From the NCBI GenBank assembly GCA_035374585.1, contig DAOSPF010000085.1, positions 1 to 11,312 of the forward strand: a stretch of 11,312 bases of DNA, written 5' to 3'. Origin of the DNA: JAKPQD01 sp029572965 (GTDB lineage Bacteria > Bacteroidota > Bacteroidia > Bacteroidales > DTGW01). The notes under the pieces are model-generated. The model was given only the letters and a program-made list of their open reading frames with translations, made no database searches and was not told where the DNA came from. Shown piece after piece: positions 1-6,548 of the stretch; within the stretch, counting starts at the first letter, position 1; each line of letters begins with the position of its first letter. The translations under genes and the position numbers were made by a program.

Positions 1-23
1 TTTTCGTCAGTATTCATTTTTTT

Positions 24-56
24 AGAACAAAGAACAAAGAACAAAGAACAAAGAAC
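24..56. repeat. Heptamer tandem repeat in the GH5 leader
   Basis: Four complete copies of the 7-base unit AGAACAA (24-51) are followed by a partial copy, AGAAC (52-56), ending 7 bases before the ATG at 64. The copies are identical. The array sits where the 5' untranslated leader, and possibly the promoter-proximal DNA, of the GH5 gene should be. Such arrays can gain or lose units by slippage, and a 7-base change would alter spacing rather than a reading frame here. It also serves as an A-rich, unstructured leader of the kind Bacteroidota translation favours. No clear TAnnTTTG promoter element is visible in the 63 bases available. Confidence 0.9.
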
Positions 57-63
57 TATTGCT

Positions 64-2118
64 ATGAGAACAAACACTAAAAAATTAACATTGGTATTGG
101 CTGTAATGACGTTGTCATTGAGGCTTTTCGGTTGGGAAGGTATGCCAATGCCTGCTCTTCACGTTGAAGGGCGATATTTAAAAGATGCTTCGGGGCATAT
201 TGTAAATTTACATGGTTTTGCCCAGACTTATTCTCCCTGGTTCAATGAGCAGGGAAAATACTGGACCAATTATGATGTAGCCGGTTGTCTGGACTACAAT
301 AAAGGGATTATTGATGGTATTTTGGATGCAGGATGGAAAGTAAATTTTATCCGTTTACACATGGACCCTTATTGGTCTAATACTCCGGGAGTTGCTGTTA
401 CTGGTGAGGCTGATATTTCGGCTTTCGATTTTACCCGGTTTAAAAAATACCTTGATGAAGTGTTTATCCCTATGGCCGAATATGCTATTTCTAAAGGGTT
501 GTATGTTGTTATGCGCCCTCCGGGTGTTTGCCCCGAAAAAATTGCGGTAAACGATACGTATAATAAATATCTTATCAAAGTGTGGGGCTATGTAGCCCGG
601 CATGCTAAATTGAAAAACAATCCATACATCATGTTTGAGCTGGCCAATGAGCCGGTTAATATTCTTGGGCCCGATGGTACTTATGGTTCGGGTTCGCAAG
701 GCCATTTTGACAACCTGAAAACATACTTTCAGGCTGTTGTGGACACTATCAGGGCCAGTGCCAATAATATTATTTGGGCCCCGGGTTTAGGTTATCAGGC
801 TTTATATCAGGGATATGCCGTAAATCCTATTGAAGGCGATAATATTGGTTATGCTGTGCATGTTTACCCGGGTTGGTTTAATAGCGGACAGGGATATGCA
901 AATTTTCAGAAAGGATGGGATACCCAGGTTCAGCCTGTTGCCGACTTTGCCCCAATTTTGGTTACCGAAATGGACTGGGCCCCTGCAAGGCACAATAAAT
1001 CATGGGGAAAGGACAGTACTGGTGTTGCCGGGAAAAATGGTTTTGGGGCTAATTTTAAAAAAATTGTAGATGATTGTGGCAATGTTGGTTGGTTGCTCTT
1101 TACCAGCCCTGAGCTTTTGGCCCAGTACGGAGATGTCACTGCCCCTGCCGATATTAAAGATTTTCTGACCGACCCTGAAGCATGCCCTAAGCCTGTTTAT
1201 CAATGGTATCAGGCTTATGCAAGCGATTACGGGCTTAGTGGGGCTTCTGAAAGTTATTTGACTGTTACAGGTTTTGTTGTTGAAAGTGGCAAAAATATGA
1301 CCATACTGACTAAGGGCTCGGCCGGGTTAAAAATTAACGCTGTTTTTGCCGACGGGCATATCGAAAATGTAAGCTCATTGGCTAAATTTTCGGTTGATAA
1401 AACTGAGGTGGTAAATGTTGCCAGGGGCAGGGTCTTTGCTTTGGCCGATGGACAAGCTACGGTAGGAATTCTTTATACCGACCCTAAAGGAAATGCCTGG
1501 CGTGATACTTTGCATGTTTCCTCTACCACTTTCCCCCTGACCAACCAGTTGTTTAACCCTGATATTTGGGGCGATGGCACTTTTGACGAGGCTACAAAAA
1601 CCCTGACCACCGGGCAATGGGGCTTTGGAGGTTGGACCTACAGCAATGGCTTAGATATTTCAGGGTACAAATATTTAGTCGCAAAATTAGGGTCAAAAAA
1701 CAATGCCGGCGTTTCGTTCAGGGTATTTGACGAAAACAACTACTGGGCCGGCGCTGCCGAGTATGATTTTGGAAATAAGCAGATAGTAGTGGCCAATACG
1801 GGGTGGATGCCTAAGAAAGACAAATCGGCTACGCTTAATCCTTCGCATATTTATATTGTGGGGTTTTGGTCAAACGGCAATATTCCTTTTGTTATTGACA
1901 CTGTATTTTTGTCAAACTCCAGCGAATATGATGCATTGGCTTCTGTAAAAAATGAAACAACCAATAAAAACAATGAGCCTGAATTAGTTGATGTATATAA
2001 TTTACTTGGTGTCAAAATTATGTCGCAGGTGAAAAAAGAACAAGCCATAAGAGAATTAAATAAGGGCGTTTATCTGGTTGGCAAAGAAAAGGTTGTAATA
2101 ACGAGAAACCGTAAATAA
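64..2118 (+). CDS. Secreted GH5 endo-glucanase-type enzyme with Ig-like, CBM-like and C-terminal sorting domains
   Basis: This 684-aa glycoside hydrolase family 5 enzyme probably cuts the beta-1,4-glucan backbone of a polysaccharide outside the cell. Residues 1 to about 23 form a signal peptide with a basic start; an Arg within the hydrophobic stretch is slightly odd. The (beta/alpha)8 domain spans about 30-390. It shows R97 in FIRLHM, the acid/base in FELANEP (N195, E196), H266 and Y268 in HVYPG, and the nucleophile E302 in VTEMDW, so the active site looks complete. Residues about 398-490 resemble a bacterial Ig-like (BIG_2) domain. Residues about 495-620 look like a beta-sandwich, possibly a carbohydrate-binding module. 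Residues about 640-684 (DVYNLLGVKI, then NKGVYLV and a basic end) resemble a T9SS type A sorting domain, suggesting surface attachment or release. The start is fixed by the signal peptide. GH31 follows after 33 bp, so the two are probably one operon. GH5 membership is firm; subfamily and substrate (xyloglucan or another beta-glucan) are inference. Confidence 0.9.
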   Translation: MRTNTKKLTLVLAVMTLSLRLFGWEGMPMPALHVEGRYLKDASGHIVNLHGFAQTYSPWFNEQGKYWTNYDVAGCLDYNKGIIDGILDAGWKVNFIRLHMDPYWSNTPGVAVTGEADISAFDFTRFKKYLDEVFIPMAEYAISKGLYVVMRPPGVCPEKIAVNDTYNKYLIKVWGYVARHAKLKNNPYIMFELANEPVNILGPDGTYGSGSQGHFDNLKTYFQAVVDTIRASANNIIWAPGLGYQALYQGYAVNPIEGDNIGYAVHVYPGWFNSGQGYANFQKGWDTQVQPVADFAPILVTEMDWAPARHNKSWGKDSTGVAGKNGFGANFKKIVDDCGNVGWLLFTSPELLAQYGDVTAPADIKDFLTDPEACPKPVYQWYQAYASDYGLSGASESYLTVTGFVVESGKNMTILTKGSAGLKINAVFADGHIENVSSLAKFSVDKTEVVNVARGRVFALADGQATVGILYTDPKGNAWRDTLHVSSTTFPLTNQLFNPDIWGDGTFDEATKTLTTGQWGFGGWTYSNGLDISGYKYLVAKLGSKNNAGVSFRVFDENNYWAGAAEYDFGNKQIVVANTGWMPKKDKSATLNPSHIYIVGFWSNGNIPFVIDTVFLSNSSEYDALASVKNETTNKNNEPELVDVYNLLGVKIMSQVKKEQAIRELNKGVYLVGKEKVVITRNRK

Positions 2119-2151
2119 TAAGCTTATTTATAAATTTTTAATTCGAAAAAA

Positions 2152-4572
2152 ATGAAGCTATTTCGCAATTATTTGGCTATGTTGATGCTTTTTGCAATTG
2201 GTATAGCCGGAGCAGCGCAAACTTTCCAAAAAACCGACGTTGGCGTAAAAGCCAAAGCTGGATCGGTGAATGTTGAAGTTCAGTTCTACACTTCCGACAT
2301 TGTAAGGGTTGTAAAATATCCCGAGGGTAAAGCTTTTGAAAAACAAAGCCTTTCGGTTGTTCTTGCCCCTCAAAAAATATCTTTTGGCGTTAAGCAACAA
2401 GGCGATGAGTTGGTGCTGACAAGCCGGAAGATGCAGGTATCTTTAAACCTGAAATCGGGGAAGGTTATATTTTCTGATAAATCAGGAACGCTCTTAAATG
2501 AAAAGGATGCCGGGGCTGCATTTGCTGATTTTAATGATGCCGGGAACAAGACTTATACTGTTTCGCAGGCTTTTGCCCTTGATAAAGACGAGGCTATATA
2601 TGGACTCGGGCAACAACAGCGTGGTAAAATGTCGCAACGAAACGTGAAGCTGCACATGGTCCAGAACAATACCGAGGATTTTATCCCATTTTTCGTATCA
2701 TCCAAAGGGTATGGGGTATTTTGGGACAATTATTCCCCAACGGTTTTTGAAGATAACACTGAAGGTACATCGTTCAAATCGGATGTGGGCGATGGAATAG
2801 ATTATTATTTCATGGCTGGCAACAATGCCGATGGCGTGATTGCTTGTATGCGCCAGCTTACCGGACAAGTCCCCATGTTCCCCTTATGGACATTTGGTTT
2901 CTGGCAAAGCCGCGAACGCTACAAATCGCAGGATGAGTTGACAGAGGTGGTCAGAAAATTCCGCGAATTAAATGTTCCAATAGATGGTATCATCCAGGAT
3001 TGGCAGTACTGGGGCAACAACTACCTGTGGAATGCTATGGAATTTCTCAACCCTGGCTTTTATGACCCGCAAAAAATGGTCAATGACGTGCACAACATGA
3101 ATGCCCATATAATCATTTCTATCTGGTCTTCTTTCGGTCCAATGACAAAACAATATAAAGAGCTTGATAAAATAAAAGCATTGTATAATATTGAAACCTG
3201 GCCACAATCGGGTTCTGAGAAATGGCCACCCAATATGGATTATCCATCAGGGGTGCGCGTGTATGACGCTTACAATCCCGAAGCCCGTGATATATATTGG
3301 GACCATTTGAACAAAGGTATTTTCTCGCTGGGCATGGACGGATGGTGGATGGATTCTACCGAACCTGACCATTTTAGTTGGAAATCTGAAGATATGGACA
3401 CAAAAACATATCTTGGCTCATTTCGTAAAGTGCGCAATGCCTATCCTTTAATGACTGTTGGCGGTGTATATCAGCACCAGCGTGCTGTTTCGTCCGACAA
3501 ACGTGTGTTTATCCTTACACGCTCGGCTTTTGCCGGCCAACAGCGCTATGGTGCCAATACCTGGTCTGGCGATGTGGTGGCTTCATGGGATGCTTTGCGC
3601 AACCAAATTTCGGCCGGCTTAAACTTTTCGCTTTGCGGTATCCCTTATTGGAACAGCGATTTGGGAGGATTCTTCCTGTGGAACTTTAAAAATCCTCTTG
3701 AAAATGCCGATTATCGTGAGCTTCATGTTCGCTGGATCCAATTTGGCGCATTCTGCCCTATGATGCGCTCGCATGGCGAAGGCTCGCCCCGCGAATTGTA
3801 CCAGTTTGGTAAAAAAGGAAATGCAACCTACGATGCTATTGAAAAATACATCAAACTCAGGTATAGCCTATTGCCTTATATTTATTCTTCGTCGTGGGAG
3901 GTGACCAACAAGCAATCTACCATGATGCGGGCTTTGGTTATGGATTTTGCGGCCGACAGACAGGCGCTGGATATCAATGATGAGTTTTTGTTCGGAAAAT
4001 CGCTCCTGGTGAGCCCTGTTACGCAGCCTTTGTACCTGAAAAACGAGGTTCGCGGAAAAGATACCGTTAAAGTAACAGATTTTTCTACTGTTAAAAGTAA
4101 AGCTGTTTATCTGCCTAAAGGAGCTGACTGGGTTGACTTCTGGACTGGCGACAAATTCTCAGGTGGCCAAACCGTAAATAAAGAAGTGCCTTTGGATATT
4201 ATTCCGGTGTTTGTCAAGGCGGGCTCTATCCTTCCTATTGGCCCTGAAGTCCAATATTCGGGCGAGAAGAAATGGGACAACCTCGAAATACGGGTGTATG
4301 AAGGGGCTAATGGCGAATTTACCTTGTACGAAGATGAAGGCGACAATTATAACTACGAAAAAGGGGCTTATTCAACCGTTTCGTTTTCGTGGAACAACCA
4401 GAAACGCACGCTGTCTATTGGTGAAAGAAAAGGTTCATTCCCGGGAATGTTGACAAACAGGGTTTTTAACATTGTCCTTGTTGGAAAAGGTAAAGGTACA
4501 GGCTCTGTTCTTTCTGCAAAGTTTGATAAGGCGATAACCTATTCGGGGAAAAAACAGGTGGTGAAGTTTTGA
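2152..4572 (+). CDS. GH31 glycoside hydrolase, probable periplasmic alpha-xylosidase
   Basis: This 806-aa GH31 enzyme probably removes alpha-linked xylose from the non-reducing end of xyloglucan oligosaccharides. A signal peptide covers residues 1 to about 22 (hydrophobic core, then AGAAQ). There is no lipobox cysteine and no sorting tail, so a soluble periplasmic enzyme is likely. Order of parts: N-terminal beta-sandwich (about 25-235), (beta/alpha)8 catalytic domain (about 240-590), proximal C-terminal beta-sandwich, then a DUF5110-like distal domain (about 695-770, YEGANGEFTLYEDEGD). The nucleophile is D401 in GWWMDSTEPD and the acid/base is D474 in NTWSGD. D283 in IIQDW, R457 and H541 are further substrate-pocket residues. 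FGFWQSRERYKSQ and GWWMDSTEPD resemble bacterial alpha-xylosidases more than alpha-glucosidases. The large PA14 insert of the Bacteroides ovatus and Cellvibrio xyloglucan enzymes seems absent, which fits the shorter length. It lies 33 bp after GH5. Alternative: another GH31 specificity such as alpha-glucosidase. Confidence 0.9.
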   Translation: MKLFRNYLAMLMLFAIGIAGAAQTFQKTDVGVKAKAGSVNVEVQFYTSDIVRVVKYPEGKAFEKQSLSVVLAPQKISFGVKQQGDELVLTSRKMQVSLNLKSGKVIFSDKSGTLLNEKDAGAAFADFNDAGNKTYTVSQAFALDKDEAIYGLGQQQRGKMSQRNVKLHMVQNNTEDFIPFFVSSKGYGVFWDNYSPTVFEDNTEGTSFKSDVGDGIDYYFMAGNNADGVIACMRQLTGQVPMFPLWTFGFWQSRERYKSQDELTEVVRKFRELNVPIDGIIQDWQYWGNNYLWNAMEFLNPGFYDPQKMVNDVHNMNAHIIISIWSSFGPMTKQYKELDKIKALYNIETWPQSGSEKWPPNMDYPSGVRVYDAYNPEARDIYWDHLNKGIFSLGMDGWWMDSTEPDHFSWKSEDMDTKTYLGSFRKVRNAYPLMTVGGVYQHQRAVSSDKRVFILTRSAFAGQQRYGANTWSGDVVASWDALRNQISAGLNFSLCGIPYWNSDLGGFFLWNFKNPLENADYRELHVRWIQFGAFCPMMRSHGEGSPRELYQFGKKGNATYDAIEKYIKLRYSLLPYIYSSSWEVTNKQSTMMRALVMDFAADRQALDINDEFLFGKSLLVSPVTQPLYLKNEVRGKDTVKVTDFSTVKSKAVYLPKGADWVDFWTGDKFSGGQTVNKEVPLDIIPVFVKAGSILPIGPEVQYSGEKKWDNLEIRVYEGANGEFTLYEDEGDNYNYEKGAYSTVSFSWNNQKRTLSIGERKGSFPGMLTNRVFNIVLVGKGKGTGSVLSAKFDKAITYSGKKQVVKF

Positions 4573-4782
4573 CATAAAATTAAACCTGTTTAAAACTCAT
4601 GGTCAAAAGGGGCAGCTGATTTCCATCTGTTTGAGACAGGCTATTAAACCTTAAAAAATAAAATAAAAGATGAAACGAGCATGATTCGTTAAACACAAAC
4701 AAGGATGAAAATTCATCATGCGAGTTTTCCTTCGGAGAACCCTTCGGGGTTCATCCGACCTTATAAAAAAAATTATTTACGG
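4573..4782 (+). other. 210-bp structured spacer and leader between GH31 and GH43
   Basis: No gene is seen here. The spacer is much longer than the 33 bp between GH5 and GH31, so GH43 may have its own leader or transcript. It contains several small inverted repeats: CTGT/ACAG at 4627-4639, AACGA/TCGTT at 4674-4690 and GATGA/TCATC at 4704-4717. It also holds a strong hairpin at 4732-4758, annotated separately. GGATGAAAA occurs twice, at 4703-4711 and 4781-4789, each giving an in-frame ATG. There is no T-tract after any hairpin, so no intrinsic terminator, and no TAnnTTTG promoter match was found. Read-through from GH31 is therefore possible. Confidence 0.6.
4732..4758 (+). promoter_or_regulatory. 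Strong UUCG-loop hairpin in the GH43 leader
   Basis: A perfect 6-bp stem (GAACCC 4737-4742, GGGTTC 4747-4752) closes a TTCG loop with a C-G pair, the classic extra-stable cUUCGg tetraloop. The stem extends by 5 more pairs (TCGGA 4732-4736, TCCGA 4754-4758) with one bulged A at 4753. It ends 24 bases before the ATG at 4783. It has no T-tract on either side, so it is not an intrinsic terminator. Possible roles are mRNA stabilisation or processing between GH31 and GH43, translation control, or a small mobile palindrome. The structure is clear; its function is not known. Confidence 0.7.
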
Positions 4783-6381
4783 ATGAAAAAGAACATAATA
4801 TTCTTATTGCTGATTGCTGTTGGGGTTAGCTTTTATGCACAAAAAGCACCTGAAAAGGAAAGTACTCCATATACTAATCCTGTGATGTGGGCAGATGTGC
4901 CAGATATGTCCATTGTACGCACAGGTAGTGATTTTTACCTGATAAGCACTACCATGCACCTGATGCCGGGCGCCCCGGTAATGAGGTCGAAAGACCTTGT
5001 AAATTGGGAGATTGTCAGTTATGTCTTTGACAGTATTACTGATAATTCAAAATACAACTTATTGAATGGCACTGTGTATGGGCGTGGCCAGTGGGCTTCG
5101 TCCATCCGCTATCACAATGGCAAGTATTATGTACTCTTTTCGCCTAATGACCAGCCTTTTAGGTCGTATGTTTACGAAACGGCAGACCCTGCCAAGGGAA
5201 ACTGGAAGCTATTGGCCCGGATGCAGCATTTTCATGACAATTCACTGTTTTTTGACGATGACAACCGCGTGTATGTGTTTTCGGGGACAGGTTCGCTGCG
5301 CGAGTTGAAAAGCGATTTGTCTGATGTCTTGCCTGGAGGCGTTGATATGCAGATTTTTCAAAGAGATTCGACCGAAAACGGGCTGTTGGAAGGCAGCCAG
5401 GCTTTCAAATACAATGGAAAATATTACCTGCTGATGATATCCTGGCCCAGGGGCAAGCCACGCAGGCAGGTTTGTTACCGTGCCGACAATATTACCGGGC
5501 CTTACGAGAAGAAAGTGATTTTGCAGGACAATTTTGCCGGTTTCCCATACTGTGGACAAGGCTGTATTACTGATGACGGAAAGGGAAACTGGTTTGCCCT
5601 TATTTTTCAAGACAGAGGTGGGGTAGGACGAGTGCCTTTATTGATGCCGGTCAGATGGGTCGATGGTTGGCCAATGCTGGGCGACGAGAACGGAAAAGTT
5701 CCTTTGACAGGTTTTACACCTCTAAAAACATATAACTCAGGAAACAGGATTGTTGAAAGTGATGATTTTTCGGGTAAAAAACTGAAGCTTCAGTGGCAAT
5801 GGAACCATAATCCCGTGAACAGCGCATGGTCGTTGACAGAACGTAAAGGATATATGCGGTTAAAGACAAGCCGTGTGGTTGAAAACATTTATTTAGCCCC
5901 AAATACTATTACACAGCGTATGGAAGGCCCTAAATGCAGTGGCGTTGTGTCGTTTGATATTTCAAAAATGAAAGATGGCGACGTTGCCGGTTTTAGTGCA
6001 TTTAATGGAAATGCTGCCCTTTTGTCTATTGTTGTGCTGGGGAACAAGAAATTCCTGACCATGTCCACCAATGTTGTAGAGCTTGACAATGACTCAAAAG
6101 CCGTGCTTAAAGTTGATGTGGAGGAAAAGGCCAGGGTTGAGCTGAGCAAAGATGTTATTTTTCTGCGTATCGATGCCGATTTTAACCTGAATAAAGATTT
6201 GGCTACGTTTTATTACAGTTTTGACAACAAAAACTGGACTCCAATAGGCGCCGAGTTTAAAATGATTTTTGATTACCGAAAATTTTTTATGGGGACAAAG
6301 TTTGCCCTGTTCAATTATGCTACAAAGACCATCGGAGGCTATGTTGATGTTGACTTTTTTAATTATAACAGGATTCAATAA
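4783..6381 (+). CDS. GH43 glycoside hydrolase, probable alpha-L-arabinofuranosidase or beta-xylosidase
   Basis: This 532-aa enzyme has a five-bladed beta-propeller (about 30-310) followed by a C-terminal beta-sandwich (about 325-530, from SDDFSGKKLKLQWQW) of the kind found in GH43 beta-xylosidases and arabinofuranosidases. The expected catalytic triad is present: general base D41 (in WADVPDMS), pKa-modulating D152 (in HFHDNSLFFDDD) and acid E203 (in GLLEGSQAF). Two usual neighbours differ: the base is followed by Met instead of Pro (DMS for DPS), and the acid motif is EGS instead of EGP. The start at 4783 is chosen because it begins a good signal peptide (MKKNIIFLLLIAVGVSFYA, then Q). An in-frame ATG at 4705 would add 26 polar residues before it and place the leader hairpin inside the gene. 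There is no lipobox or sorting tail, so a periplasmic location is likely. Beside GH5 and GH31 it probably trims arabinosyl or xylosyl side groups; exact specificity is inference. GH43_12, the subfamily seen in Bacteroides xyloglucan loci, is a possible but unverified assignment. Confidence 0.87.
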   Translation: MKKNIIFLLLIAVGVSFYAQKAPEKESTPYTNPVMWADVPDMSIVRTGSDFYLISTTMHLMPGAPVMRSKDLVNWEIVSYVFDSITDNSKYNLLNGTVYGRGQWASSIRYHNGKYYVLFSPNDQPFRSYVYETADPAKGNWKLLARMQHFHDNSLFFDDDNRVYVFSGTGSLRELKSDLSDVLPGGVDMQIFQRDSTENGLLEGSQAFKYNGKYYLLMISWPRGKPRRQVCYRADNITGPYEKKVILQDNFAGFPYCGQGCITDDGKGNWFALIFQDRGGVGRVPLLMPVRWVDGWPMLGDENGKVPLTGFTPLKTYNSGNRIVESDDFSGKKLKLQWQWNHNPVNSAWSLTERKGYMRLKTSRVVENIYLAPNTITQRMEGPKCSGVVSFDISKMKDGDVAGFSAFNGNAALLSIVVLGNKKFLTMSTNVVELDNDSKAVLKVDVEEKARVELSKDVIFLRIDADFNLNKDLATFYYSFDNKNWTPIGAEFKMIFDYRKFFMGTKFALFNYATKTIGGYVDVDFFNYNRIQ

Positions 6382-6548
6382 GGCTAAGCTTTCTTTTGGG
6401 CGTTTTTCAAACGCTAAATGACCTTTAAAAACCAAAATCAAATGCATATTAAATTTAAACGATATTTTAAGCTGGATTTTTTTGAATATTTGATAGTTTT
6501 AATCATTTGTTTGTCTATTTTGGTGTTTATTTGGATAATGCTATAAAG
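6382..6548 (+). other. GH43-HTCS spacer with possible regulator promoter
   Basis: This 167-bp gap is AT-rich and has no gene. A 6-bp stem with a 3-base loop (GCGTTT 6400-6405, AAACGC 6409-6414) follows GH43 but lacks a T-tract, so it is a poor terminator. TTTG at 6489-6492 and TATTTTG at 6516-6522 loosely resemble the Bacteroidota -33 (TTTG) and -7 (TAnnTTTG) elements. The -7 is one base short and the 23-base spacing is slightly long. HTCS genes are often transcribed separately at a low level, which would fit a promoter here, but the sequence support is weak. Confidence 0.35.

Noticed and set aside
4705..4782. N-terminal extension of GH43 from the ATG at 4705
   Set aside because: The 26 added residues are polar and would bury a typical signal peptide that starts at 4783; kept only as a possible leader translation.
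5242..5610. Minus-strand open frame of 122 codons inside GH43
   Set aside because: It is antisense to the catalytic propeller and shows no independent start signal or known motif.
6400..6414. GCGTTT/AAACGC hairpin as a GH43 terminator
   Set aside because: The stem is short and there is no T-tract after it.
6507..6548. TTG start adding 14 residues to the HTCS
   Set aside because: The ATG at 6549 begins a clean signal peptide, and the extension overlaps the possible promoter region.
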